Below are positions 34,611 to 44,702 of a DNA stretch of 64,000 nt, piece after piece (position 1 is the stretch's first letter; the number at the start of each line of letters is the position of its first letter). The translations under genes were made by a program, and so were the position numbers. Below the pieces are notes generated by a model, which saw only the letters and a program-made list of their open reading frames with translations, made no database searches and was not told the DNA's origin. This stretch comes from Notoacmeibacter marinus (GTDB lineage Bacteria; Pseudomonadota; Alphaproteobacteria; Rhizobiales; Rhizobiaceae): assembly GCF_002238045.1 (NCBI RefSeq), contig NZ_NBYO01000001.1:186001-250000 (forward strand). The letters run 5' to 3'.

Positions 34611-36050
34611 ATGACAACCCATAAGGAGCCGCCAGCAGCCGGCGCCAACGAGAAATGCGACGATGACGATCTGCAGCTTGCAATCCAGTCGCTGCGCGGC
34701 GTACCCGGCTGGACGGAAGCTTCGGCCTGGCTACAGGCGCGCGGGATCGAGGACATCGAATGCATCACGCCGGACCTCGCAGGGGTAACGCGCGGCAAGA
34801 TGATGCCGAGCTCCAAATTCACGTCGAACACCGCCCTCTCGCTGCCCTCATCGCTGTTTCGGCAGACAATCTCCGGCGAATATCCCGACGAGACAGGCGA
34901 GTTCCGCTACGACCCGAACGATGGCGACCTGAAACTGCGCCCGGACCTTTCCACGCTCTGCGTCGTACCATGGGAAAGCGACCCGACCGCACAGATCATT
35001 TGCGACATTGTCGATACGACTGGCGAACCCGTCCGCTACACGCCGCGCAATGTGTTGAAGCGGGTCGTCCAGGCCTATTCCGACGATGGCTTTCGCCCTG
35101 TCGTTGCCCCGGAGATCGAGTTCTATCTCGTCGCCCAGAATATCGATCCCGACGATCCGCTGAAACCGCCGAAGGGCCGGTCCGGCCGGCCCATTCAGGG
35201 CGGGCAGTCCTACTCTATCGCCGGCATCAACGAGTTCGACGATCTGGTCGACGATATCTACCATTTCTCCGAAGCGCAGGGGCTGGAGATCGATACGCTC
35301 ATCCATGAGGAAGGGCCGGCGCAGATGGAGATCAATCTGCGCCATGGCGATCCGCTGGAACTGGCCGATCAGGTGTTTCTGTTCAAACGGACTATTCGCG
35401 AAGCGGCGATGAAGCACGGCATCTACGCCACCTTCATGGCCAAGCCGATGGAAGGGCTGCCCGGCAGTGCCATGCATATCCACCAGAGCGTGGTTGATAG
35501 CGAGACCGGCGCCAACATTTTCACGGCAGAGAATGGCGAGCCGTCACCGCTGTTCTTCCATTATGTCGGCGGGATGCAGCGCTACGTCCCGCGCGCGCTC
35601 GTCACCATGGCGCCCTACGTCAATTCCTATCGGCGGCTCGCGCCGGACATGGCCTGCCCGCTCAACAACAAATGGGGCTACGACAACCGCACCACGGCCT
35701 TCCGCGTGCCGGCGTCCGAGCCGCAGGCGCGGCGCGTGGAGAACCGCCTGCCCTCCTCCGACGCCAATCCCTATCTGGCGCTGGCCTCCTCGTTGGCCGC
35801 GGGTCTTCTTGGCATCCGCAACGAAATCGAGCCGGACGAGCCGACGCAGGAATCGGTTAATGAGGGCGCGATCGAACTGCCGCGCAGCCTGCTCGACGCG
35901 GTGGCGCTCTTCGAAGGCGAGGGCGATTTTCGCGAGGTTCTCGGTCGCGAATTCATCACCAATTATTGCGGCGTCAAACGCGGCGAATTCGAAACCTTCA
36001 TGCAGGTCATCAGCCCGTGGGAACGGGAATATCTGCTGCTGAATGTCTGA
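34611..36050 (+). CDS. puuA: Gamma-glutamylputrescine synthetase (glutamine synthetase family)
   Basis: A 479-aa glutamine-synthetase-like ligase (PuuA of E. coli has 472 aa). It joins glutamate to putrescine with ATP, the first step of the Puu pathway. The GS catalytic segments are visible: VAPEIEFYLV, EEGPAQMEINLRHGDPL, GSAMHIHQS and NKWGYDNRTTAFRVP. The PuuA assignment over glutamine synthetase rests on the neighbouring FAD oxidase gene and the family-specific N-terminus; other GS-like ligases remain possible. Its last codons overlap the next start by 8 bases. Confidence 0.85.
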   Translation: MTTHKEPPAAGANEKCDDDDLQLAIQSLRGVPGWTEASAWLQARGIEDIECITPDLAGVTRGKMMPSSKFTSNTALSLPSSLFRQTISGEYPDETGEFRYDPNDGDLKLRPDLSTLCVVPWESDPTAQIICDIVDTTGEPVRYTPRNVLKRVVQAYSDDGFRPVVAPEIEFYLVAQNIDPDDPLKPPKGRSGRPIQGGQSYSIAGINEFDDLVDDIYHFSEAQGLEIDTLIHEEGPAQMEINLRHGDPLELADQVFLFKRTIREAAMKHGIYATFMAKPMEGLPGSAMHIHQSVVDSETGANIFTAENGEPSPLFFHYVGGMQRYVPRALVTMAPYVNSYRRLAPDMACPLNNKWGYDNRTTAFRVPASEPQARRVENRLPSSDANPYLALASSLAAGLLGIRNEIEPDEPTQESVNEGAIELPRSLLDAVALFEGEGDFREVLGREFITNYCGVKRGEFETFMQVISPWEREYLLLNV

Positions 36051-36459
36051 AAGCCGGCTCATGACGACCGACTCGGACCACATCGTCCACCGCGCGGATA
36101 TCGATGCGCTGTTCGATACCTATCGCAACGGGTTCGATGATTTCGATGCCGAAGCCATCGCCGACTGTTTTACCTTCCCGGTGACGATCTGGCAGTTCGG
36201 CAAGGGCAATATTTTTCAGGACGCGGACGATCTTCTGGATAATATCGAGGCGCTTCTCGACGTTCTTGGCAAGGAAGAGATCGCGTCGAGCGACTTTGCA
36301 ATCCACGCCTGCGAAATGGTCGGCGCAACCGCCTTCGTCAGTGTCGAATGGGTGCAAAGCCGCGCCGATGGCGAAGAGGCGTGGCGCTTTGCCTGCCATT
36401 ACACGCTTATTCTGGATAGCGACGACGTTCCTGCCATTGCGATGATCGTCAACGCCTGA
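36043..36459 (+). CDS. NTF2/SnoaL-like small protein
   Basis: A 138-aa protein with an NTF2-like (cone-shaped alpha-beta) pattern: an N-terminal helix pair (DIDALFDTYRNGFDDFDAEAIADCF), TFPVTIWQFG, and alternating strands to the C-terminus. No catalytic set can be assigned. The ATG at 36043 overlaps the end of puuA; an ATG at 36061 is possible too. It is placed between puuA and puuB in the same direction, so it is probably co-transcribed, and a role in polyamine metabolism is inferred from position only. Confidence 0.7.
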   Translation: MSESRLMTTDSDHIVHRADIDALFDTYRNGFDDFDAEAIADCFTFPVTIWQFGKGNIFQDADDLLDNIEALLDVLGKEEIASSDFAIHACEMVGATAFVSVEWVQSRADGEEAWRFACHYTLILDSDDVPAIAMIVNA

Positions 36460-36515
36460 GGCGACGATAAGTGCTGCCACTTGTGCCGCGCAACGGCGGC
36501 GGCTAATGGCGCGCG

Positions 36516-37808
36516 ATGAACTATCGCAGCCCCATCTCTCCCGGCCTGTCCTGGTATGAAGCCAGCCTTACCGACCGCCCGACCTACCCTTCGGCGGACG
36601 GCGATATCCGCGCGGACATCGCAATTATCGGCGGTGGCTATACCGGCCTGGCTGCCGCGCTGCGACTTGCCGAACAGGGTGTCGATGTCGTCCTGATCGA
36701 TGCGCATCGCTTTGGCGATGGGGCGTCAGGCAGGAATGGCGGGCAGATCGGCACCGGCCAAAGAGCGTGGCCGACCGAACTGGAGGACGACCTCGGCCTT
36801 GACCGCTCGCGCGCGCTGTTCCGCATCGCCGAGGACGCCAAGACCGAACTGCTGGCGCTTCCCGCCAAACATGGATTCGACGTTGGCTACAGGCCAGGTC
36901 AGATCAGCGCCGTTCACAAGAAGCGCTGGATTGCCGGCTACCGCAACCATGCCACGGCAATGGCGGAGCGCTACGATTATCCGCATATCGCCTATCTGGA
37001 CCGGCCCGAGACCGCAGCGGCCATCGGATCGAAGCGTTATCATGCCGCGATACGCGATGCCGGTACCGGACATATCCATCCGCTCAAGCTTGTGGTCGGG
37101 TTGGCTGGCGCGGCCCGAAAGGCCGGGGCGAAGCTCTATGAAAACACGCCGGCGCTCGGCATCGATCCTGCCGGTGGGCGCGTGAAAATTACGACCGAAC
37201 GCGGCATCATCCATGCCGATCGCTGCCTGGTGGCGACGAATGCCCATGGCGATGCGTTCGAGGCCGAGCCCGTCTCGCCGCGCCATATCATGCCGATCCG
37301 CTCCTTCATCGGCGCCACCGCGCCGCTGCCCGCGAACGACGATATTCTGCCGGGGGGCGAAGCGGTCGACGACAGTCGGTTCATGGTGCGCTATTTTCGC
37401 AAGACGCCCGACAACCGGCTGATGTTCGGCGGGCGCGAGGCCTATAGCGCGAAGACCCCGAACGATATTGCCGGCCATATCCGAGCGCAGATCGCGGAAA
37501 TCTTTCCCGCCCTCTCCGAAGCCGACATCGACTATGTCTGGGGCGGTTCCGTCGGTATCACATTGCCGCGCCTGCCCTTCGTGCGGACGATCATGCCGGG
37601 CGTTACGTCGATCGGCGGTTTCTCTGGCCATGGCGTCATGATGGCGACCCATACGGGCCGCCTTTGGGCCGATTCGGTCACCGGCCGTCGCGACGATCTG
37701 AACCTTCTACGCGATCTCGACATTCCGCCATTTCCCGGCGGCACCGCGCTGCGCAAGCCACTGCTGTTTCTTGCCATGACCTGGTATGCGATGCTGGACA
37801 GGCTCTGA
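36516..37808 (+). CDS. puuB: Gamma-glutamylputrescine oxidase (FAD-dependent, DAO family)
   Basis: A 430-aa DAO-fold flavoprotein. The N-terminal FAD dinucleotide motif is in ADIAIIGGGYTGLAAALRLAE near residue 30, followed by GASGRNGGQIGTGQR and, near the C-terminus, WGGSVGITLPRLPFV and IGGFSGHGVMMATHTG. PuuB oxidises gamma-glutamylputrescine to the aldehyde with release of ammonia and H2O2. The puuA neighbourhood supports this, though other amine or amino-acid oxidases of the family (for example OrdL) look alike. No puuC or puuD is present. Confidence 0.85.
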   Translation: MNYRSPISPGLSWYEASLTDRPTYPSADGDIRADIAIIGGGYTGLAAALRLAEQGVDVVLIDAHRFGDGASGRNGGQIGTGQRAWPTELEDDLGLDRSRALFRIAEDAKTELLALPAKHGFDVGYRPGQISAVHKKRWIAGYRNHATAMAERYDYPHIAYLDRPETAAAIGSKRYHAAIRDAGTGHIHPLKLVVGLAGAARKAGAKLYENTPALGIDPAGGRVKITTERGIIHADRCLVATNAHGDAFEAEPVSPRHIMPIRSFIGATAPLPANDDILPGGEAVDDSRFMVRYFRKTPDNRLMFGGREAYSAKTPNDIAGHIRAQIAEIFPALSEADIDYVWGGSVGITLPRLPFVRTIMPGVTSIGGFSGHGVMMATHTGRLWADSVTGRRDDLNLLRDLDIPPFPGGTALRKPLLFLAMTWYAMLDRL

Positions 37809-37883
37809 TCGGGTCGGGGTGGCCGAACGGGTTCGCCGCGCCTTCCAACGGCAGAAAAATCGACCGTGCATGGCAGCCGCGCA

Positions 37884-37903
37884 AGAAGGCTCATTGCCCT
37901 TCT
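37884..37903. promoter_or_regulatory. Inverted repeat AGAAGG / CCTTCT before zwf
   Basis: A 6-bp inverted repeat with an 8-base spacer lies 52 bases before the zwf start. Just downstream is the AT-rich TTTATATAA, which could be part of a -10 region. Whether this is an operator is not known; the HexR consensus is not seen. Confidence 0.3.
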
Positions 37904-37954
37904 AAATCGATTTATATAAACAGTCCCCATCGACGTTGGAGAACCGTCCGCCTC

Positions 37955-39427
37955 ATGAGCAGCACTATCATTCCCGTCGCGTCATGCGATTTCGTCATTT
38001 TCGGCGCGACCGGCGATCTGGCCGAACGCAAGCTCCTGCCGGCACTTTATCACCGCCAGTGCGCCGGTCAGTTCTCCGAACCAACGCGGATCATCGGCGC
38101 ATCCCGTTCGGATCTGACCGACGAAGCATTCCGGGATTACGCGCGTGAGGCGCTTGCGGAGTTCGTCAGTGAGGAAGAACGCGATCACGGCGAGATCGAC
38201 CGGTTCCTGAACCGGCTCTCCTATGTCGCCATCGATGCGAAAAGCGACGGCGGCTGGGACAAGCTGCGCGAGGCGATCGGCGACAGCAAAGCAGTTCGCG
38301 CCTTCTATCTGGCGGTCGGGCCTTCGCTCTTCGGTCCCATCGCCGAACGCATTCGCGACCACGAGCTTCTGAGCAACGAGACGCGGATCGTGGTCGAGAA
38401 GCCTCTCGGCCGAGATCTGGCCTCGGCCATCGAACTCAACAAGACTTTGTCCTCCGTCTTCCGGGAGGACCAGATTTTCCGCATCGACCACTATCTCGGC
38501 AAGGAGACGGTGCAGAATCTGATGGTGCTGCGCTTCGGCAATGCGCTCTACGAACCGCTCTGGAACAGCGCCCATATCGACCATGTGCAGATTACGGTTG
38601 CGGAGAATGTCGGTCTGGAAAGCCGGGCGGATTATTACGACAAATCCGGGGCCATGCGTGACATGGTGCAGAACCATATTCTCCAGCTCCTTTGCCTGGT
38701 CGCCATGGAGCCGCCCTCCTCTCTCGACGCCGATGCGGTTCGCGATGAAAAGCTGAAGGTTCTGCGCGCGCTCGATCCGCTGACCGGCGAAGCGGTGCAT
38801 CGCCAGACCGTTCGGGGGCAGTACCGCGCCGGCGCAGCGCATGGCGGAGCCGTCAAGGGCTATCTAGAAGAGCTGGAAAGCGGGCAGAGCGATACGGAAA
38901 CTTTCGTCGCGCTCAAGGCCGAGATTGGAAACTGGCGTTGGGCGGGCGTGCCGTTCTATCTGCGGACGGGCAAAAGGCTGGCGGCACGGGCATCCGAGAT
39001 CGTCGTTCAGTTCAAGCCGATCCCCCATTCCATCTTCGAGGAGGCCGAAGGTCAGGTCATCGCCAACCAGCTGGTGATCCGCCTGCAGCCCGATGAGGGC
39101 GTGAAGCAGTGGATGATGGTCAAGGATCCCGGACCGGGTGGGATGCGCTTGCGCCATGTGCCGCTCGACATGTACTTTGCCAAGGCTTTCGACGTGCGCA
39201 ATCCGGACGCCTATGAGCGGCTCCTGACGGATGTGGTGCGCGGCAATCAGACCCTGTTCATGCGCGGCGACGAGGTGGAAGCGGCGTGGCGCTGGATCGA
39301 TCCCATCCTACATGAATGGCAGGGCCGGCCGAAGGATATTGCCGGCTACACATCGGGCTCATGGGGGCCGTCGGCTTCCATCGGACTGATCGAACGAGAT
39401 GGCCGGAGCTGGCATGAATCCATCTGA
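37955..39427 (+). CDS. zwf: Glucose-6-phosphate dehydrogenase
   Basis: Zwf (490 aa) oxidises glucose-6-phosphate to 6-phosphogluconolactone with NADP+, the entry to the Entner-Doudoroff and pentose-phosphate routes. The nucleotide motif FGATGDLAERKLLPAL is at about residues 15-30 and the substrate motif RIDHYLGKETVQN is near residue 177. The ATG at 37955 begins just before the Rossmann strand. The open frame upstream to 37664 is antisense-like and not family-related. The stop overlaps the pgl start by 14 bases. Confidence 0.95.
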   Translation: MSSTIIPVASCDFVIFGATGDLAERKLLPALYHRQCAGQFSEPTRIIGASRSDLTDEAFRDYAREALAEFVSEEERDHGEIDRFLNRLSYVAIDAKSDGGWDKLREAIGDSKAVRAFYLAVGPSLFGPIAERIRDHELLSNETRIVVEKPLGRDLASAIELNKTLSSVFREDQIFRIDHYLGKETVQNLMVLRFGNALYEPLWNSAHIDHVQITVAENVGLESRADYYDKSGAMRDMVQNHILQLLCLVAMEPPSSLDADAVRDEKLKVLRALDPLTGEAVHRQTVRGQYRAGAAHGGAVKGYLEELESGQSDTETFVALKAEIGNWRWAGVPFYLRTGKRLAARASEIVVQFKPIPHSIFEEAEGQVIANQLVIRLQPDEGVKQWMMVKDPGPGGMRLRHVPLDMYFAKAFDVRNPDAYERLLTDVVRGNQTLFMRGDEVEAAWRWIDPILHEWQGRPKDIAGYTSGSWGPSASIGLIERDGRSWHESI

Positions 39428-40178
39428 CCCTCCCGCCCAACGCGACCCGAGCGACTTTCTCGCCGATGCGCCGGGCGAGCCGAAATGGCAGGAATATTCC
39501 AGCGGCGGACGGCTGGCGGAACGGCTGTCCGGCACGGTCGCCGAGCAACTCTCAAACGCCATCGAGGCGAGAGGCGTCGCGACCCTGGCCGTTTCGGGTG
39601 GACGAACGCCGATCCCGGTTTTCGTTGCGCTTTCGGAGCGGGACATCGCCTGGGACAAGGTGATCGTGACGCTGGTGGACGAGCGCTTCGTCGACACATC
39701 GTCACCCCGTTCCAATGCTGCGCTCGTGATACAACGCCTTCTTCAGCGCCATGCCGCAAATGCGGCGTTCGAATCGCTTTACGAGCCTGTCGCCGATGCG
39801 GCGATGTCTGCGGAAGTCGCGAGCCGCCGCCTTGCCAATCTGCCCCAGCCTTTCGATGTCGTCATGCTCGGCATGGGGACGGACGGGCACACTGCCTCCT
39901 TCTTTCCGAAGGGCGACAGGCTGGATGAGGCGCTGGACCCCAAGGGCGAACCGCGCATCGTTTCCATGGACGCGCCGGACGCCGGCGAACCACGCCTGAC
40001 CTGGACCCTTCCGGCGCTGGTCAATGGACGATTCATCCATCTGCACATCGAGGGAGTGGAAAAGAAGAACGTGCTGTTCGACGCGCTCTCCGACCAGGAG
40101 TCGCCCTACCCCATTCGGGCGATCTTCAACCACGCCAAAACGACCATCAGCATCTGGTACGCGCCAGCCGAAGGATAA
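39414..40178 (+). CDS. pgl: 6-phosphogluconolactonase
   Basis: Pgl (254 aa, DevB type) hydrolyses 6-phosphogluconolactone to 6-phosphogluconate. The NagB-like fold shows [26 protein letters not shown] and [14 protein letters not shown], the conserved active-site segments. I choose ATG 39414 because GGAG lies six bases upstream, inside the end of zwf; ATG 39399 is the alternative. edd follows after 5 bases. Confidence 0.93.
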   Translation: MNPSDPPAQRDPSDFLADAPGEPKWQEYSSGGRLAERLSGTVAEQLSNAIEARGVATLAVSGGRTPIPVFVALSERDIAWDKVIVTLVDERFVDTSSPRSNAALVIQRLLQRHAANAAFESLYEPVADAAMSAEVASRRLANLPQPFDVVMLGMGTDGHTASFFPKGDRLDEALDPKGEPRIVSMDAPDAGEPRLTWTLPALVNGRFIHLHIEGVEKKNVLFDALSDQESPYPIRAIFNHAKTTISIWYAPAEG

Positions 40179-40183
40179 ACGAC

Positions 40184-42001
40184 ATGCCGACCGCAAACAT
40201 CTCCCAGATCACGCAACGCATCGTCGAACGCAGCAGACCGAGCCGCGAAGCCTATCTGGAGAGGCTCGACGACGCAGTGACAGCCGGCGTGAACCGCTCG
40301 TCCCTCTCCTGCTCCAACCTGGCGCATGGCTTTGCGGTCTGCTCGCCTTCCGAAAAGAGCGATCTTGCCGGCGACACGGTGCCCAATCTCGGCATCGTTA
40401 CCGCCTATAACGATATGCTGTCGGCGCATCAGCCCTTCGAGCGCTTCCCGGACATTATTCGCCAGGCGGCGCGCGAAGCCGGCGGCGTGGCGCAGGTGGC
40501 GTCCGGCGTGCCGGCCATGTGCGATGGCGTCACGCAGGGCCAGCCCGGCATGGAACTGTCGCTCTTTTCGCGCGACGTGATCGCCATGGCGGCGGCGGTC
40601 GGCCTGTCTCACAACATGTTCGATGCAGCGGTCTATCTCGGCGTCTGTGACAAGATCGTGCCCGGCCTTTTCATCGCGGCGCTTACCTTCGGCCACCTGC
40701 CGAGCATTTTCGTGCCTGCCGGGCCGATGCCTTCGGGTTTGCCCAATGACGAGAAGGCGCGCATCCGCCAGCTCTATGCCGAGGGCAAGGTCGGCCGCGA
40801 CGAATTGCTGGAGGCGGAGAGCAAGAGCTATCACGGCCCCGGCACCTGTACCTTCTATGGCACGGCCAATTCCAACCAGATGATGATGGAGATGATGGGC
40901 CTGCACATGCCGGGCGCTTCGTTCGTCAATCCGAACACGCCGCTGCGCGATGCGCTGACCAGGGAGGCGGTCAGCCGCGCCTTCCAGATCACGCAGGCGG
41001 GCAATGAGTTCACGCCGGTCGGGCGGATGATCGACGAGCGCTCGATCGTCAATGCCGCGGTCGGGCTGAATGCGACGGGCGGCTCGACCAATCACACGAT
41101 CCATCTGATCGCCATGGCCGGCGCCGCCGGCATCAGGCTCACATGGCAGGACATTTCCGACATTTCCGACACCGTGCCGCTTCTGGCGCGGGTCTACCCG
41201 AACGGCCTGTCCGACGTGAACCATTTCCACGCCGCCGGCGGCATGGGCTTTCTGATCAAGGAACTCTGCCAGGCCGGGCTGATGCATGACGACATCCGCA
41301 CCGTCTATGGCGAAGGGATGGAAGCCTACGGCATCGAGGTGGGCTTGAATGAAGACGGTACGGTCCGCCGTTCGCCCGCTCCGGAGATCAGCCACGAGCC
41401 AAAGATCCTAGCGACCGCCGACAAGCCGTTCCAACCGACCGGCGGACTGGAAGTGCTGCAGGGCAATCTGGGCGATGCGATCATCAAGATCTCCGCCGTC
41501 AAACCGGAAAACCGGGTGGTCGAGGCGCCGGCCATCGTCTTCGAGGACCAGTCCGAATTGCAGGCCGCCTTCAAGGCGGGCGAACTGGAGAAGGACTTCA
41601 TCGCGGTCGTGCGCTTTCAAGGACCGCGCGCCAACGGTATGCCCGAATTGCATAAGCTGACGCCGCCACTCGGCGTGCTTCAGGATCGCGGCTTCAAGGT
41701 CGCGCTCGTCACCGATGGACGCATGAGCGGCGCGTCGGGCAAGGTGCCGGCGGCCATTCACGTCACGCCCGAGGCGCTTGATGGCGGGCCGATCGCCAAG
41801 CTGCGTAACGGCGACCTGGTCCGGCTGGATGGCGAGAGCGGCACGCTCGAAGTGCTGGTCGACGAGGCGGAGTTCGCCGCTCGCCCGGCCGCCAAGGGCC
41901 AGATGGTGAAGAACCAGCACGGCATGGGCCGCGAACTATTCGCGGCGTTCCGGCAGGCGGTCGGCCAGGCCGATCACGGCGCAAGCGTGTTCGGCGTCTG
42001 A
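40184..42001 (+). CDS. edd: 6-phosphogluconate dehydratase
   Basis: Edd (605 aa, versus 603 in E. coli) dehydrates 6-phosphogluconate to KDPG using a 4Fe-4S cluster. It is an IlvD/Edd family enzyme. Visible signatures are [61 protein letters not shown], and the C-terminal [25 protein letters not shown] (read in parts). It is the last gene of zwf-pgl-edd; the aldolase eda is not adjacent. Two hairpins follow. Confidence 0.96.
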   Translation: MPTANISQITQRIVERSRPSREAYLERLDDAVTAGVNRSSLSCSNLAHGFAVCSPSEKSDLAGDTVPNLGIVTAYNDMLSAHQPFERFPDIIRQAAREAGGVAQVASGVPAMCDGVTQGQPGMELSLFSRDVIAMAAAVGLSHNMFDAAVYLGVCDKIVPGLFIAALTFGHLPSIFVPAGPMPSGLPNDEKARIRQLYAEGKVGRDELLEAESKSYHGPGTCTFYGTANSNQMMMEMMGLHMPGASFVNPNTPLRDALTREAVSRAFQITQAGNEFTPVGRMIDERSIVNAAVGLNATGGSTNHTIHLIAMAGAAGIRLTWQDISDISDTVPLLARVYPNGLSDVNHFHAAGGMGFLIKELCQAGLMHDDIRTVYGEGMEAYGIEVGLNEDGTVRRSPAPEISHEPKILATADKPFQPTGGLEVLQGNLGDAIIKISAVKPENRVVEAPAIVFEDQSELQAAFKAGELEKDFIAVVRFQGPRANGMPELHKLTPPLGVLQDRGFKVALVTDGRMSGASGKVPAAIHVTPEALDGGPIAKLRNGDLVRLDGESGTLEVLVDEAEFAARPAAKGQMVKNQHGMGRELFAAFRQAVGQADHGASVFGV

Positions 42002-42002
42002 C

Positions 42003-42037
42003 CTTACGTTAGTAAGACGGCGCCGGTCGCGCGGCGC
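42003..42037. terminator. Two hairpins between convergent edd and the Wzz-like gene
   Basis: CTTAC-GTTA-GTAAG (42003-42016) and GCGCCG-GTCGCG-CGGCGC (42020-42037) fill the 42-base gap between the convergent genes. Neither has a T-run, so intrinsic termination is uncertain. Confidence 0.35.
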
Positions 42038-42043
42038 AGCCTC

Positions 42044-44536
42044 CTAGCGGCTTATGCGAGAAGCCAGATCGTCCAGTATATGCCGCATGGAGCGCACCGT
42101 TTCGCGCATTTCGGCCAGTTCGCGCTGATCGATATTATGCTGCTGGCTATATGGCCCTGCCATCCTCACGCCACGAGGATCGTAGGGCACGGGCTGACCT
42201 TGCCAGTTCGGCGCAGCAGGATAATGGGCGGCGGCAGGCTCCGGATAAGGATAGGGATAAAGCGCGCCCTGCCCCGTGTGCGCCACAGGCTGCGCACCAT
42301 AGGCCGGCCGGTTGTGCGTCTGGGGTGCGTAACCTTCGTTCTGCATGCCATGCTGATGGTTCCAGCCGCCTGCTGACGGCGGATAGGATGATCCCCCATA
42401 CGGATCGTGTGCTGCCATCGGTCCGTGATGACCCGGCTCGTAAGGAGGCGTATTCGGCGCCATAGCGGGGGAAGCGTGATGGGCGTAGGGATCGGTCGCG
42501 GCGGTCATCTGCGTTGTCGAACGTGGCGGATATGCGTCTGGATAGGGCGATGATCGGTACATGGAGTCCTCACTGGGCGTTTCTTCAGGTTCGTCGCGCG
42601 ATTGGACCTGGCTCTCGTTTTCGGATTCGGGTTCGGTGTTCCTCCGGTCGCGGATGAAAACATTTGAACCGGTGAGCGATCGTTGGGCCATCATATCCGC
42701 CCACACGCCGCGAACTGCCCCGATCACCACGCCGACGAGAAACCCCAGGATTGTGGAGAGGATCACCGTGGAGGAACGGGACGGTCCTTCTGGACGCAGA
42801 GGAGGCTGCGCCTTGCCGATGATGGAAATGTTGGTGGTGTCGATGTCCTTTTGCTCGCCGGCATCGCGGGCGCGCAACAGATAGGATTCGTAGATATTGC
42901 GTTTGGCAGCCGCCTCTCGCTCCAGCTGGCGCAAGGTGACGAGTTCGTCGGAAATGTCGCCCTGGCGCACCTTCAATTGGGCAAGCCGATCCGCCAGATC
43001 CTGTTGCTGCTGGCGCGCCCGGCGCAACTCCGCTTCGGCGGAGGCGGCGATGCGTCGCAGTTCGGCCGCCATCTGTTCGCGAGAGCCGCGCAGCTGCGAT
43101 TCAATGGCGATCCGTTGCGGATGGCGCGGCCCCAACCGCGCCGAAAGGCTTTCCGCCTGCTGACGGAGCTGGGCGTACTGCGCACGCAATTCACCGATCA
43201 CCGGCGAGTTGATGGCCTCGGGCAGGCCGCCACCCAAGATCGCATCCGTGCTGGTCTCACGGATCGAACGCGCTTTGGCTTGCAGCTCGATCAGCTGCGC
43301 CTCGGCATTGGCGAGTTGATCGTTAAGGCGAAGGATTTCCTCGTCCGTGATGAGCCGACCTTGCGATTCCACCAGATCGTTTTCGGTACGGAAAGCTTCC
43401 ACCGCCCGTTCGGCCGCTTCCACTTCCGTCCGCAGATCGTCGAGTCGCGCCGTAATCTCGCTTTCGGCGCGCCCCGCCGTGGCAGAGGAAAGGTTGCGGG
43501 AAACGTCGACATAAGCATCGATGACAGCGTTAGCGATGTCTGCCGACAATTGCGGATCGCGCGTTTCCGCAGCGACCGAGACGACAAATGTGCGGTCCGC
43601 ACGGGCGATCTCGAGGGATTGCGCCAGATCGCTGGCGGCATTGGCGATTTCGCTGTCGTCATCACCATCGCTGCCGAGCGAGACCAGCGAACGGAGAGCT
43701 TCAATCAATGCGAACAACCCGCTTGGCGGCGCGGTGAAACGCGGATCATTGGCAAGATCGAGGTCGCTTGCCACTTTGCGCATCACCTGCGGAGCGTACA
43801 TCAGACGCACCTGGTTCTCCACAAGCGCCAGAGTGGCGTCGGACGGCAGCCCCTGAGAAGTCAGGTCGCGGTCGGAAATCTTGATGTCGCGCGGATCGAT
43901 GAGAACATCGGCAGACGCCACATAGAGCTTCGGCGTAGAGAGCGCGATTACAATCCCGAGGACCGCACCGATAATCGTGGTCGCGGCAACAATCAGCTTG
44001 GCGTTCCAGATACCCGTCAGCACAGCGAGAGGATCGACTGCCGGTCGCCAGACCTCGCTTTGGACGCGCCGCCGCTCAGGGAAGAACGAGGAATGTTCCC
44101 GGTGGACTTCGCGGTCGGCGGCGGGACGAATCGAGGGTGCTGTTTCGGATGGCTCCGCCACCGGAGCATTCTGCCGATCGACGCGAGGCGTTTCTTCGCC
44201 GGCGGGTTCCGACTTCTTCGCGGCCATCCAATGACGAACGGAATCCAGCACGGTCGGCGTTGCTTCGACAGGCTTTTCGACCGGACGCTGCCGCGCGTTG
44301 ACGGCAGGATTGGGCCGTGCCGCCCTTGTCGGCGCCTCAGAACGCGGCTGGGACTTCGGCTCCGCAGACGAGGACGATTTTTCCTTTCGCCTTGCCGCTG
44401 CCGATAGAACGCTGTTGCTGCGCTGGCTACGCCTACGATCCTTCGCTTCGACAAATGTCTGGCGAATGTCTGGCTGCTCGGCGCTGGGCTCCTGCCGGTT
44501 CGCGTCTGCCGTTCTCGAGAGAAATGATCCGGTCAT
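42044..44536 (-). CDS. Wzz/GumC-like polysaccharide chain-length protein with Tyr-rich tail
   Basis: An 830-aa polysaccharide co-polymerase. A basic, disordered N-terminal region (to about 165) is followed by the first membrane span (LIVAATTIIGAVLGIVIAL), the Wzz domain (PKLYVASADVLIDPRDIKI), a long periplasmic coiled-coil (about 330-590), and the second span (VILSTILGFLVGVVIGAVRGVW). The C-terminal tail (about 660-790) is rich in Tyr, Pro and His, with about 15 Tyr, and ends in an amphipathic helix ELAEMRETVRSMRHIL. No Walker A/B kinase domain is present, unlike ExoP or Wzc. The ATG at 44536 (AAGGG upstream) is preferred to TTG 44554. Divergent from the flippase gene. Confidence 0.85.
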   Translation of the reverse strand: MTGSFLSRTADANRQEPSAEQPDIRQTFVEAKDRRRSQRSNSVLSAAARRKEKSSSSAEPKSQPRSEAPTRAARPNPAVNARQRPVEKPVEATPTVLDSVRHWMAAKKSEPAGEETPRVDRQNAPVAEPSETAPSIRPAADREVHREHSSFFPERRRVQSEVWRPAVDPLAVLTGIWNAKLIVAATTIIGAVLGIVIALSTPKLYVASADVLIDPRDIKISDRDLTSQGLPSDATLALVENQVRLMYAPQVMRKVASDLDLANDPRFTAPPSGLFALIEALRSLVSLGSDGDDDSEIANAASDLAQSLEIARADRTFVVSVAAETRDPQLSADIANAVIDAYVDVSRNLSSATAGRAESEITARLDDLRTEVEAAERAVEAFRTENDLVESQGRLITDEEILRLNDQLANAEAQLIELQAKARSIRETSTDAILGGGLPEAINSPVIGELRAQYAQLRQQAESLSARLGPRHPQRIAIESQLRGSREQMAAELRRIAASAEAELRRARQQQQDLADRLAQLKVRQGDISDELVTLRQLEREAAAKRNIYESYLLRARDAGEQKDIDTTNISIIGKAQPPLRPEGPSRSSTVILSTILGFLVGVVIGAVRGVWADMMAQRSLTGSNVFIRDRRNTEPESENESQVQSRDEPEETPSEDSMYRSSPYPDAYPPRSTTQMTAATDPYAHHASPAMAPNTPPYEPGHHGPMAAHDPYGGSSYPPSAGGWNHQHGMQNEGYAPQTHNRPAYGAQPVAHTGQGALYPYPYPEPAAAHYPAAPNWQGQPVPYDPRGVRMAGPYSQQHNIDQRELAEMRETVRSMRHILDDLASRISR

Positions 44537-44702
44537 CCGGCCCTTACCCGCCAAAGCTCATCGGCCGGTTCTGGACGCCGACGGTGAATTCTTTTCGAAG
44601 ACTAAACAGCCATGGCAAAGAAAGTGTAAAGATTTCCGACTGCTTGAGCCGGCCCGATGTCTGCGAACCGGACATTAAGGCCTTTCGGGCAAGGTAAAGC
44701 CC

